Source: Adiantum capillus-veneris
Taxonomy: Eukaryota > Streptophyta > Polypodiopsida > Polypodiales > Pteridaceae
DNA: 58,000 nt
Assembly (NCBI GenBank): GCA_014529385.2
Contig: CM043956.1
Coordinates: 63,682,620-63,740,619 of the forward strand
Direction of reading: 5' to 3'
Shown in pieces: positions 10,562 through 21,505 of this stretch (its first letter is position 1; the number at the start of each line of letters is the position of its first letter). The notes beneath the pieces are model-generated. The model searched no databases. It saw only the letters and a list, made by a program, of their open reading frames with translations, and was not told the origin of the DNA. The position numbers and the translations under genes are program-made.

Positions 10562-11180
10562 ACAATGAATCCCTTGGACGCACCCAGAGCAACTTGAGCA
10601 GGTGATGGAGGGTAGAGACATAATACTTCTCACTGAGACACATGAGAGCCCTGAATGGGGCCTATCGAGAGTATAGGAAATTTTTAAAGAAATTGTTTTT
10701 GAAGATAGTTTTTACAAAAGCTGCTTTTTGAAGAAGCTACTTTTTGGAAGAAGCTATTTTTTGGGGACAGTTGCTTTTTGGGAGAAGCTTCGTTTTGGAA
10801 GAAAGTGCTTGTTTGGGGGAAGTAGTTCCAAACTCAGCAAGGGTTACTATCAGGGTCAATGGGAGAGAAAAACAGTGGTTGGTATGCTTTTGATAGTTTG
10901 CACAGTTTCTGACCAAGGGGGTAGATAAAAAGTAGAGGACATAAAAGCAAAAGAAGTCGAGTCACTTATGACTTTTGGTCTCAGAAGCTGTGATAAAAGG
11001 GCTTTGGCAATATCTCTTGACAAGTTGTAACAACTTTTTCAATTGACTTCCAAAGGGATTGGCACAATGAATCCCTTGGATGCACCCAGAGCAACTGGAG
11101 CAGGTGATGGAGGGTAGAGACAATACTTCTCACTGAGACGCATGAGAGCCCTAAATGGGGCCTATTGAGAGCATAGGAAT
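10562..11180 (+). repeat. Duplicated block containing a LINE endonuclease fragment
   Basis: About 115 bp at 10562-10680 is repeated at 11064-11180 (offset about 502 bp, a few mismatches and a 2-bp indel). The first copy reads GRDIILLTETHESPEWG, which matches the catalytic-Glu motif of LINE endonucleases (compare RDIIFYSETH at 1298-578 on the other strand). Both copies stop soon after, so they are fragments of a second LINE family on the plus strand. Confidence 0.6.
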
Positions 11181-11768
11181 TTGTATGGGAGTTCCTACAC
11201 TTGGATTGTAGAGCACTTCTTGGGGATCAAGAGGGGTGGCAATCCCGTGATTGAGAAGATCTAGAGGGTAGTCACAAAGTGATGACGTGTCAGTCAACCC
11301 GAAGAAAGACCTGAATGACCCAAAAAACACGGCAAATGACATGGCAGCTTCTAGCAGTTGGAGCATCAGTTTTTTAGTAGGGGTTGCTTTTGGGAGTGGG
11401 CCAGCATTTGGATCAGTTGCTTTTAGGCCGCAGTGCCTTTAACTCCCCGCAGTTGTACTTTGTGGATTATTTAATATAAAAAGTAGTTCCAAACTCGGCA
11501 AGGACTACTTTGTGCTTTTGGGAAGGTAGTTCCAAACTCGGCAAGGACTACTACCAGGGTCAATGAAAGATAGAAAAGCAGTGGCCGGTATGCGTTTGAT
11601 AGTTTGCATAGTGTCTTGACCAAGGGTGTAGATAAAAAGCAGAGGATAGAAAAGCAAAGGAAGTCAAGACACTAATGACTTTTGGTCTCAAAAGATGTGA
11701 TAAAAGGGCTTTGGCAGAATCTCTTAACAAGTTGTAAGAACTTTTTCAATTGACTTCCAGAGGGATTG
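10823..11768 (+). repeat. Dispersed duplicate, about 240 bp, two copies (10823-11063 and 11526-11768)
   Basis: Two copies start with GTAGTTCCAAACTC and run through GACTTTTGGTCTCA to GGGATTGGCA. They differ at scattered positions and lie about 703 bp apart. A third, 26-bp piece of the start is found at 11484. They alternate with the LINE-fragment duplicates, so the region looks like a stepwise segmental duplication or the remains of LTRs of the Ty3/gypsy relic downstream. No coding potential is seen. Confidence 0.6.
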
Positions 11769-11999
11769 GCAAAATCTCTTTGTTTGTGCAAGTAGAAAGT
11801 AGCAAAGACTTTTACACAGTTTACAGACAAAAAATTGGACACAATACAATTGTCGCTGTGTGCAATGGATTCAAGCAAAGCTAGCTAGTGCTTGATAGAT
11901 TGTTAGAATCTCTTAGAAAGTTGCAGTGTTGCAAGAACTTTTTGAGGATAACCTCAAAGGAGAAAGATCTTGTCTTGGAATTTTTAGCTATGAGGAACT

Positions 12000-12890
12000 G
12001 TCCACCTTACAGATGACGTTTATGTTGAAGAAAGATGGAATTGGAGAATGTGCATTGATGAGGCAGGACTCTCAATAAGATTACCATCAAGAACATGTTT
12101 CCAACAAGATTCTATGTTTTTCAACAGAATCGAGCTTAAAAGTGACTATCATCAGATCAAGATGGCTCTTGGAGATGTATACAAGACCGCGTTTAGGACA
12201 CCCTTTGGATTGTACGAGTATTTGGTGATGCCTTTTGGTTTCACAAATGCTCTTACAACATTCAAAAGGATCACGGATACGATCTTTAGAGAGCATAGAC
12301 AGATTGTAGACACATTTATGTTTTCTCCAAATCCGAAGTGAAACATCGAGAGCATTTGTTGCAAGTGTTCAATGCACTGCATGAACACAAATTGATCTAG
12401 CCAAAGTGGTGGCTATTCCACATTGGCCTACATTAAGAATGTACATGTTGTTCGTAGGTTTTGGGGATTATGTTCTTATTACAAACGGTTAATCAAACAG
12501 TTTGCGGAGACTGCTTCACTATCGCATGTCCTGACTCAGAAAGGAGTAACATTCACTTAGGGACTTCCACAGAGTGCAGCATTTGAGAGACTCAAGCAGA
12601 AGTTGACTACTAGGCGAGTTTTGATTTTGCCAGACTAACGGAAATCTTTTGAGTTTTTGCGTGATGCTTGTGGGAGCAATTTGGGTGCGGTCTTAATGCA
12701 AGAGGGTAATGTCATAGCTTACAAGAGTCGATTGTTGTCACAACGAGAGGGTTGCACAGATTTATGAAAAGGAGCTCTTAGCAGTTATTCATGCTTTGAC
12801 TCAGTGGAGGCATTACTTGCCTGGTGTTGACTTTACAGTGTACACATATCATCAGAGTTTGAGATATTTATTTAAGAAAATACATAAGAT
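12000..12890 (+). pseudogene. Ty3/gypsy reverse transcriptase-RNase H relic
   Basis: Plus-strand pol fragment. Between 12020 and 12341 the RT fingers and palm are readable (FFNRIELKSDYHQIKMALGD, TPFGLYEYLVMPFGFTNA). The position expected for the YxDD box is lost in a disrupted stretch (REHRQIVDTFMFS). From 12345 to 12890 the thumb/connection and RNase H follow in shifting frames with several stops (EVKHREHLLQVFNALHEH; FLRDACGSNLGAVLMQEGN). Gag, protease and integrase are not found; similarity stops near 12890. A thoroughly decayed copy, oriented opposite to the other Ty3 elements in the window. Confidence 0.8.
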
Positions 12891-13140
12891 GGTAACTCTG
12901 TCGGGTTTTCTATATCCCCGTTGGGCTTTTTTATTTTATCGACGATAAAATATTAAAGCCCAACAGGCTAAATTGTATATAGTAAAACCTCTACTCTCTT
13001 TGGCATTTTGATTAGGCAAATCTTTGGGGAGTGTATTCTAGCATCGGGTACAATTATTTCCTTGTGAATCGACCTAATGTTGCAAAGCCATAGATCCTTT
13101 TTATGGGCCGAGCGTGATTCTTAATACAATAACTGTGAAA
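12891..13140. other. No gene seen; contains a short inverted repeat
   Basis: AT-rich DNA after the Ty3 relic. CCCGTTGGGCTTTTTTATTT and AAATATTAAAGCCCAACAGG at about 12920-12970 form an imperfect hairpin around TATCGACGATA. No coding sequence. Confidence 0.5.
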
Positions 13141-13616
13141 GTATTGTGAAATATTGTTAGTGCACAAGACGATCATTACTGCTTTTCTTTGTGTTTTGCA
13201 AATAATTATCATCGTTCCAATGTTTAAGTTGATTATCTTTTGTCGCATGCAAAAATAGTTAAGCAAATAAAAAAATCCTAAATCTCTATGTATATGAATA
13301 ATGTGAAGCTTTTAGATCCGCCTTATTGTTTGCAAATTGTAGAGGGTGTATAATTATTAAATTTCTACAATAACTTAATACAATAACCTTTTTTGGTGAA
13401 GTATTGTGAAATATTGTTAGTGCACAAGACGATCATTACTGCTTTTCTTTGTGTTTTGCAAATAAGTATCATCGTTCCAATGTTTAAGTTGATTATCTTT
13501 TGTCGCATGCAAAAATAGTTAAGCAAATAAAAAAATCCTAAATCTCTATGTATATGAATAATGTGAAGCTTTTAGATCCGCCTTATTGTTTGCAAATTGT
13601 AGAGGGTGTATAATTA
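13141..13616. repeat. Tandem direct repeat, 216-bp unit, 260-bp period
   Basis: Positions 13141-13356 and 13401-13616 are almost identical; one mismatch was seen (AATTATC against AAGTATC). A shorter shared piece (TTAATACAATAAC) precedes each copy. Non-coding and AT-rich. Confidence 0.95.
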
Positions 13617-13871
13617 ATCCTCATGTTTGTAAATGCATTGAAAAATTCATAGCTTTGTTGTATGCATATTGTCAGATAGTGCATTGCAATGTGTATGTTT
13701 GCTCATAACATGTGGTCGATTTGTGGGTTAACAAAAGTGTAGTGCAGATATTTGATTGCTATCTTAATGAAATTTTTTAGTTTTAATGTAAATTGAAAAG
13801 TAAAAATTTGTTTTCATAGTTGAATATCTAGTTCTTATGCCTTCAACATTAAATTCAAGCAATGGAGAAAA

Positions 13872-15888
13872 ATGTCGACGCAAGTGGTACAATGTAAATT
13901 TTACCTCACCACAAAATCAGGCAGGGCACCACATATTAGGGACAATTTTTTTGGTAGCCTTACAAGCAATATTTGCACATGCAAAGCACCTCAGGTGCGT
14001 GTAGTTGCAAAGCGTTTGAGAGAAGAGTTTCTAAAAAAGGGTGACAAGAAACGACAGGTACATGAATCTATTTTGGATGCATGTTAATAGCAGCCAGAGT
14101 TAAATACCAATCATGATAATCCTATGGTGATATCAACCCAACTCTGCAAAACAACATGTGCAACGAGAGAAAATGCCTAGCAATGTTACTTTTAAGCGCT
14201 ACAATGTTGATGGACTTGGAAAAATGCTTCAAAGATCATTGCATCAAAGCTTTTGAATGCAGACACTAGAAGAAGCACAAAATGCACTTGCAAAAGTAAT
14301 TTTTTTCACTAGGAGTGTGTTAGTCATGCTTAACATCAATTATTGAAAATATGCATGGAAGAAAATTGATGAGTTTGGTATTGGTTTATAGCTCCTTCGT
14401 ATCACACGATACGAAATGATCTCTTAGACAAATATTACATCGATGTCAAAGAGCGTGTTTTTAAAATAATTCTTGGAAATATATTGCGTTTAGGATGCAC
14501 AATTGCTAGTGATGGTTGGTCTAATGTTCAAAGAAGACCACTGATCAATGTGATGCTGGTTTTTCCAAGGGAAGAGACGTTCATAAAAGCTATTGACAGT
14601 TTCAATGCTATCAAAGGTGGCAAATACATTGTTGAGGTCTTGATTAATATAATTAGAGAGATAGATGTTGAACGTGTTATTCAAGTGATGATGAAAAATG
14701 TAAACAATTGTAAAAATGTTGGCAAGATGATGAAAAAGTGCTTTCCTACACACAATACACATATTTTAAACTTGGTGCTAAAAGATTGGTATACTAGTGA
14801 AAAAACTACATGTTTCGCCAAAATAATTGACATAGTGCGACAAGTTGTGAAGTTCATCTTGAAATGATAGAGTGCTCGATTTGTACAGGATGCACATGGT
14901 AGTTATGCTAAAATTGTCTATTAATACTCGATTTTGTATGCACTTTTATACATTGGAAAGTGAAATCACTCTTACACAATAAGTGCGTTGTGATTAACAC
15001 TTTCAAATGCAGGATTTTGAAGAATGGTAGCTTGAGCAAACTAAAAAAGTGAAAGAGAAAATTATTTGTCTACGTGGATCTAAGGGTGCTTGGTGGAAGA
15101 GTGTGATGTATGCATACCACGTAATGATGTCCGTTATGTTCGCGATTCGCAATCTTGATCAAAAAGCGCCAAATTGGGCAAAGTGTGGATGACTTGGTGG
15201 TTAGTCCAATAAAGTTTAGAAAATACTGAGGAGTGAAAAGAGTTTGTAGTAGAGAAGGAGTCGCGAATACAAACAACAAAGAATTTTGTCTAAGTACTTT
15301 CATGCAAGGTGGAAGAGCGCTCATAGTCCACTCCATAGTGTGGCTTACATGCTTGATTGAAAGTATTGGAATTTAGACGTGATGTCAAATACAAAGATGG
15401 TCAAGGATTTCTATGAGGCAGTCGATACGTTCTACTCTAATGTTCAAAATCGAATTGATTGCATCAAAGAGATAAGTGCATTCAAACTAAAAGGACCTTT
15501 TGAGAATGATTTTGTACAATCAGTGGTAAAAGAGCAACCTACAGGGAAGTGGTGGATGATGAATGATTGTGAGAACTACTCGACTCTGCGTCCTCTTGAG
15601 ATGAAATTTTTGGCGCAATGTGCAACAAATTTGAGCTCAATGATTTACATGTTTTGCAATGAAAAGATATCGCATCACATCAAAAGTGTTGGTTAGGAGG
15701 AAGAAAAATGTCTATTTGGGTGTATGATTGTCAAACATAAAGATGAAGGTGAGTTCAATGGTGGTGTATCTCAATGCACTATAGAAGAAATTGAAGAGAA
15801 CCTCACAGTAGATGTGGAAGATCAAATAGAGAAAAATCAACATTACTCGGACTCAAAACAAAAAATTGACTACACAGATTCAATATAG
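13872..15888 (+). pseudogene. hAT-superfamily transposase relic (DUF659 type)
   Basis: Decayed cut-and-paste transposase in several open pieces. 13872-14087 starts with a Met and may be the N-terminal BED-like zinc-finger region, poorly preserved. 14484-14867 is the best piece: CTIASDGWSNVQRRPLINVM, then NAIKGGKYIVEVL and HILNLVLKDW, which follow the order of the DUF659 part of plant hAT transposases (SDGWTD...INF...H...L). 15379-15696 carries the C-terminal dimerisation-type motif (GKWWMMNDCENYSTLRPLEM followed by LAQCATNLSS). The last frame ends at the stop at 15886-15888. Stops and frameshifts between pieces make it non-functional. Terminal inverted repeats and target duplications were not identified. 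Confidence 0.75.
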
Positions 15889-16183
15889 CCTGAACGAAGA
15901 ATCAAGATTACAATTATGGAATTTAAGAGCTCATATTGAATATGTTTTGATTGTATACATTGTTTCTTAGCTCCGAAATTACAATGTCTGATGTTATCAT
16001 TGTTGTGTTCTAAGTGTGCTTCTTCATCACTAAATAGATTTCTACTAGCGTTAGGGTGTCTTGGTGAACTTGCTTGAATTTATACTCATTTTTCATTCTG
16101 AACATATAATATACTCCTTTGTGGAATCTCTTGAGAAAAGATTTCACATCGGCTATTGTTCTGCATTAATCGAATTAAGCACA
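15889..16183. other. No gene seen
   Basis: Sequence after the hAT relic with no convincing coding or repeat structure; it may include the transposon's 3' end. Confidence 0.4.
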
Positions 16184-17073
16184 CTAGGTAATAATAATGG
16201 CCACATGCCAATGTGTAGTATTCACTCCATTTGTCAAAATTCTTGTAGCATATTGGGCATTGAGGAGATGAATATGCATTTGATTATGATGAAGATGTAA
16301 CCTCTTTGTGAGCTCACGTTCCCCTGCTTCCCTTGCCTCCAAAAGTGCAAATGAAGATTGAGCGACAGAGTGTACAAAATTGTTAGATGTGCGCTTGGCT
16401 AGGGTTCTAAGCATCATACCCCAATCAATAACGCCAATGCGGGTTTTATTTGTGCGAGTAAAATCTAGCATTACGTTGTAGGGATACAGATCGTAGTGCA
16501 CTATACCAGCAGAATGAGCAACCGCAATGCCATCAATCAAAGAGTGTAAAATGGTTGGCATTTGCTCAATCATTGCTTTGAGTCGTGCAATCTCTTATCT
16601 ATGATAGCTGTTGACCTGCAGATGGTAAATTCTTCCAGTCATACTGAACCCTGTACATGCAACGTCTAAACGCTTCTTCCGCGAACGACAGATAACACAT
16701 CATGTCTCCCAATGAGCTCCCATCGTAGTATGGAAAGCTTGATCTAGAGGGCCTCTATGGTAAAGCCAAAACCTAACAATGGAGGGGTGAAGTGTTTGCA
16801 TGCCTTGATTTGTATGGAAGCTATCAAACTTCGCTTTTGCTCTTCCCTTGTAGCATTTTTCTACATATGTGATATGCTCTGGAAAGAAATACATGCTTTT
16901 AATAGTGTATAATGTGCAAAACAAGAGCATGCTCCAATCTTCGCACCTTCTACTAGGGATTCATGAGATATGCATGTCAGATGTGCGCACTTGTTATTCA
17001 ATGATGTGCGCATGATTGTGCCGGTGCCGCTGGCATTTGATTGGCCACCCATGTCCCATTGCGCATCTTGCAC
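16184..17073 (-). pseudogene. Protein-kinase-like gene fragment
   Basis: The frame 16573-16184 contains a kinase-like catalytic loop and metal-binding motif: VAHSAGIVHYDLYPYNVMLD (HRD-like loop as HYD, with the Asn five residues after the Asp) and RIGVIDWG (DFG-like as DWG). Upstream on the same strand, decayed pieces continue to about 17073 (QDAQWDMGGQSNASGTGT; LVEGAKIGACSCFAHY), interrupted by stops. No ATP-binding lysine region was identified. It could be a captured host gene, a retrocopy, or part of an unrecognised repeat; no intron boundaries were seen. Kinase-fold assignment is moderate; function cannot be stated. Confidence 0.5.
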
Positions 17074-17559
17074 AATCTTGCTTCACTTGGATAAAGTGGA
17101 TTGGTCTTGGAATTTAACCCACGTCATCTTTATCTTTATCTCCTCCCATTTTTTATCCCACAACTCTATTTTTGCCATATCGCAAGCGGGATAGAGATCT
17201 TCTTTCAAATCTTTGTATCGATCTGTAAACATGTAGGTAAACACTAGAGAACAAAGTCTAGTGAAACATCGACTATTGTATCATGAAGGTGTTATTCAAT
17301 GGGGATAACTACTATTGAGGTTGACAAAAAGTGATATGTTATAATTTCTATGAGCACTTTGGATAATATTTCATAAGTAATAAGTATCAAAGCATTACTT
17401 GATAAGTTTATTGGATTTTTATGTATCTTTTGATTAAAGCAATGATGATTGATAAATGATTCAAAAGATAGTTGTTACATGATTAAGATTATCTTTTGAA
17501 TCTTTTTTCTTTTGCAAAACTCACAATTGTGAGTGAATTATATTGAACAACCCAAAAAA
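17074..17559. other. No gene seen
   Basis: AT-rich sequence without coding or repeat signal that I can support. Confidence 0.4.
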
Positions 17560-18125
17560 TTACAAGGTCTTGTCATGCTCTTGTTGAGCCAGGACATCAT
17601 CCAGGGACCATAATTACATCGGCTATCAGGGCAGCCACCCCTACCAACCCGCCCCCTCATCCTTGATACACAAGGTCCATAATCTTGTCCTTCTGAGATC
17701 TTTTATTTACCGATGGTGAAGATTTTCCCCCGTCCTAGGCATTCCATCAGCTGACAACAAGGCGCGAGTAATCCTAGACTAATCCTCCGAGTGTTTCTTG
17801 CACCCGAGCATCCATATTAGCACTTTGCTTTCTTGATAATTTCTGCGAAGCTTGCCACCTCAAAACCTCCTTCAAACACATGACGTTCCTTGTCTGCCAT
17901 ACATTATGTAAGAAAAAGTATATGACGATTTGAGTGCCTAGGAGGAGGGCATGAATATCTGAATTCTAACCTCCAAGGCATAGGTCAGTCTTGAAAAAAC
18001 TAATTTTCCATGTTCTTTGGACCCACTTGCATATTTTTCCTGCGAGGCCTTTGACAGTTGGGCAGTCCATGAATAGGTGGGCCAGATCTTCATTAGCCAA
18101 CTTGCACCCCAAGCATCGATCTGAA
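17560..18125 (-). pseudogene. LINE ORF2 C-terminal zinc-binding region (different family)
   Basis: One minus-strand frame contains CLGCKLANEDLAHLFMDC, matching the zinc-binding motif (C..C....ED..H.F..C) after RT in plant LINEs, followed by KGLAGKICKWVQRTW and, past an in-frame stop, IVIYFFLHNVWQTRNVMC. Further stops follow towards 17560. The motif differs from that of the LINE copies at 2657-4750, so this is another family. Its 5' side is cut close to the copia A1 LTR at 18254. Confidence 0.65.
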
Positions 18126-18253
18126 TCTTTTGAATCATTTTAAGAAAATGTGTTATGATTAGATATGACATATTTTGACCAAGAACACTTAAGAATAATA
18201 ATTATAGACATTATAAAAATCTATATATGAGATACTCTTCACAACCACGTTGC

Positions 18254-18976
18254 TGTTAGGAAATATGACATAGCTAAGTAGATAATTGAGTACTTTACTT
18301 GATGGAGATAGATAATTCTCACATACAAGAGATTAGAGAGAGAGAGAGAGAGATCACGATATACGTGTTTCGCCCAATGTGCGCCACATCCACAGGAAAG
18401 CAGCCAGTCAATGGCTTTAGGAATTCAAAACAAGAAGTAGATTACAAATGGATTATACCCTTTTGGACCTCCCGCCTTGCTTCACTCTCACCACCTCACA
18501 TCAACTTCACAATGCACCACAATGCTTCACAATCCATTTTTGTGTGTAGAAGAGGCCTCCTTTTATAGGCAAAAAGGAATGCCCTCTCTCATGAGAGGCA
18601 GCTGTGTGTAGCCACCCTTGTGTTGAAAAATCCAACTTGGACTCTCCAATGAGCCCATGTGTGGCTGCCCTTGAGAATACAAGTCCATCTTGAATCGGCC
18701 ACCGGCCATTGAATTCGGCCACCACCCACCGGCCATTGACTGCCGGCCACCGGCCGATCGATCGGCCGTTTTTCGACCACTTTCCAACCGCCATCCGGCT
18801 ATAATATTCTGGAAAAGCTAGTCTCAAGAAAAGCTCGAGACTGGTCTGTGAAAATTTTGGTTTTTGGCAAATGGTTTATCTTCATGCACGATGGATTCTT
18901 CTCATAGTGGGGCTCTTACAAATGTGCGTTTTTAATACAGAAAATTAGAAGGGGTAAATCAAGCTCCAACTTAACA
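18254..18976 (-). repeat. 3' LTR of copia A1 (723 bp, TG...CA)
   Basis: Complete LTR: TGTTAGGAAATATGAC at the left and AACTTAACA at the right, with TG/CA ends. It contains a (GA)n tract (18334-18353), a minus-strand TATA box (CTATAAAA, 18561-18568) about 410 bp from the U3 start, and a GGCCACCGG-rich segment at 18695-18770 ending in an 18-bp perfect palindrome. It aligns with 21506-21852 and 40453-40982. Confidence 0.9.
18561..18568 (-). promoter_or_regulatory. TATA box of copia A LTR promoter
   Basis: CTATAAAA on the minus strand, conserved in the three LTR copies (the others near 21817 and 40818). Position and sequence suit the U3 core promoter of the element. Confidence 0.6.
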
Positions 18977-18992
18977 ATCTCCCACTTGGAGA
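18977..18992 (-). other. Polypurine tract of copia A1
   Basis: Minus strand CCAAGTGGGAGAT lies directly next to the LTR start TGTTAAG. This is the primer site for plus-strand DNA synthesis and fixes the LTR edge. Confidence 0.75.
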
Positions 18993-19036
18993 CTGATCTC
19001 CACACCAAACCTGTGATTGCTTTCCATCCTAGCTTC

Positions 19037-19450
19037 TTATCCTTGAATGCCGATTGAAAATGAGCAAAAGCTCAACTTCTTCTTGTTGACCACCTTTGTA
19101 AACATGTCTACATGATTTTCACTTGTATGCACCCTTCCTAGCTTTAACTGTCCCTCTTCCAAAAGAGTGCGTATGAAGTGATATCTCACCTCAATGTGCT
19201 TTGTTCTTAAATGAGGCTGAATTATTTGCAATATGGATAGCGGTTTGGCTATCATTGTATAAAACACAATTTTCTTTGTTTGAATCCAAGCTTTTCTAAG
19301 AATATGTGAATCCACAAAATTTCTTTGCTTACCTCTATCATTGCTACATACTCTGCTCCTGTGGTAGAAAGTGCATTGTTGCACATTTTCACCGTTTGCA
19401 GTCCTTGAGTTTTTACCGTCCTCAAGCTCCATGTACTCATCACCTGTTTT
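19037..19450 (-). pseudogene. Copia A1 RNase H C-terminus fused to integrase linker
   Basis: The end of copia pol: frames with ALSTTGAEYVAMIEVSKEIL, HIEVRYHFIRTLLEEGQLKL and HTSENHVDMFTKVV are the C-terminal RNase H region and tail. Immediately upstream the sequence is ERKKKKTGDEYMELEDGKN, which in copy A2 lies between integrase and RT. The whole RT domain is therefore deleted, with the breakpoint near 19395. Two frames are needed to read the RNase H, so it is also frameshifted. Confidence 0.75.
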
Positions 19451-19499
19451 TTTTTTTTTCCTTTCCAAGTAGTGTTTGTACATATGTTGTTCGTTAAAA

Positions 19500-20440
19500 A
19501 CTACATCCCTACTCCTAAAGATTTTACCATCTTCAGGATTCCATAGGCGATACCCAAAGTCATTTTCTCCATAGCCGATGAAGAAACACTTTTTAGACTT
19601 TGCATCTAGCTTTGAGCTAGGCTTCTATCTATGTGCATGAAAGCCTCGCAACCCAAACATTAATAATTTACCGGCTTACCTATCCATGCCTCCTCTCGAA
19701 CTCCCCCATCCAATGCCGTTGAGGGTGACCAGTTGATCAAATACACAAATGTACTTACTCCTTCCGTCCAAAGCTCAAGCAATAAGCCTGCATGTAGCCG
19801 CATGCTTCGTGCTCGCTCCATGATTATTCTGTTCGTCCTTTCCGAAATCCCGTTTTGTTGAGATTGTCTTTTGTCTCCGAATGCCATTGCTAGCACAAAA
19901 TCTTTCAAAATCTTGGCTGCAATATTTACCTCCATTGTCGGATCTAAGGCATTTAACCTTGGTACTTGCTTCATTCTCCACAATGGCTTTCCACCTTTGA
20001 AATGTCGTGTATAAATGTTACATAGTATAATGAGCCACCAAATGATGGTGTACTTGTAGGACCCCAAACATCAGAATGAACCAACTCAAGTTTTGAAAAT
20101 TTTCTTTCATTTCCTAATTTTTGAAATTTTACCCTCTTTTGTTTACCGTAAACACAATCCTCACAGAACTCTAAATCCACTTCTTTCAAACCTGGTATTT
20201 CAAACTGGTAGAAGCTTCTTTGATTGAAGGATTTGCATTCCTTTGGCACTCATATGCCGAAGCCTGTAGTGCCACACCGCATTGTCGACTTTTGTAGCTA
20301 TTGCACAAGTTGAAGATTGCGTGATGACAGTACACACGTAAAGTGTACCAACCTTTTCTCCTTTGGCAACCACCAAAGATCCCTTTGAGATCTTGCACCG
20401 TTTGTTTCTGAATGCAATGTTGTGACCTTCATCGTTCAAT
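19500..20440 (-). pseudogene. Copia A1 integrase (decayed)
   Basis: Pieces of GAG-pre-integrase and integrase: EFCEDCVYGKQKRVKF (zinc-binding end), LELVHSDVWGPTST (first catalytic Asp), VKCLRSDNGGKYC (second catalytic Asp), then YLINWSPSTALDGG. The region between 19960 and 20000 lacks sequence present in A2, giving a short deletion and frameshifts. Non-functional. Confidence 0.75.
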
Positions 20441-20454
20441 TGTCCTGTAGAGAT

Positions 20455-21431
20455 TAAATTCTTTCAAAGAGAAGGAACATGCCTAACATCTTTAAGCTTC
20501 CAATCATTTTCGTTATAAATTTGACACAAACTGTACCTTTACCGAAAATTTCACAAGCTTCATCATCTCTCAAGAATACATGCCCAAAATTACCTTTGGT
20601 GTGATATTGGAAATGTTGCTTGTGTGGTTTAGAGAGTCTTGCTCTACTTTAAATGCCACATTGGCCTCCGGTGTTGGCTTGTTTTCTTGAGACTTTTTCT
20701 TCTTGGACCATCAATACTTCTTGACGTGGGCCTTTTTGCCACAATTCCAACATTCAAGAACTGACTTTGTGAGTGACTTGCTCCGCCTTGAGAGATCACG
20801 ACCCTTTTGGTTTTTGAACCTCTCCTTAGGCCTTCCTCTTGTTTCCACTTTGATGATTCTCCTATGCTTCTCCTTCGCATTTCCTCGCTTAGGAAAACAC
20901 CTACAACGTCGTCAAACTTAAGAGTGTTTGTGCTATAGATAGAGTTACTTACAACCATCACAAGGCTGTCCCAACTATCCGGTAGAGATGATAATATAAG
21001 GAGAACTCACACTTTGTCATCTTCACCAATCAAAGTTGACTTTTGTTGGTGTTAATGTCATTTAGGTGTTCTACAATTGAACCATTCTCTATCATCTTTA
21101 GATTGAACAAGCACTTCATGAGGCATACCTTATTGGATGCCGATGGTTTCTCGTAGAGGCCGTCAAGTGACTTCATCAAGTCCTCCGTGATCTTCATCTC
21201 CAAAACATTGAAGGCCACTGTTGACGCCAAGCTTAGCCGAATTGTTCCTAATGCCTTTCCGTCAAGGACAATCTATGCTTCATCTGCCATTGTTGTGGGC
21301 TTCTTTGCAAGACTGCCTAGTGGCAAATAAAGGTCCTTCTTGTAGAGAATATAGTCTTTAATCTGCATCTTCTAATGTTGGTAATTTTTGCTGTTAAACA
21401 TCTCGATCTTGAGCTTCTCTTCCTCCGCCAT
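20455..21431 (-). pseudogene. Copia A1 gag and protease region (decayed)
   Basis: Gag starts at the Met at 21431 (MAEEEKLKIEMFNSKNYQH, then a stop). Further pieces are LASTVAFNVLEMKITEDLMK, YEKPSASNKVCLMK and a zinc-knuckle remnant. The zinc knuckle and protease region (20640-20460) contains several stops; the protease active site is not readable. Gag packages element RNA; this copy cannot. Confidence 0.7.
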
Positions 21432-21487
21432 TACTCTCACTCAATTCAAGGAATCCTTTTCTCTTAAGATAATTAGCTACGAGCAAA

Positions 21488-21503
21488 CCTTGCTCTGATA
21501 CCA
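21488..21503 (-). other. Primer-binding site of copia A1 (tRNA-iMet)
   Basis: Minus strand TGGTATCAGAGCAAGG, two bases from the 5' LTR end. It is complementary to the 3' end of plant initiator tRNA-Met, the usual copia primer. Confidence 0.9.
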
Positions 21504-21505
21504 GC

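Noticed and set aside
13141-13616. LTR pair of a small element
   Set aside because: The spacer is only about 44 bp, so there is no internal region; tandem duplication is simpler.
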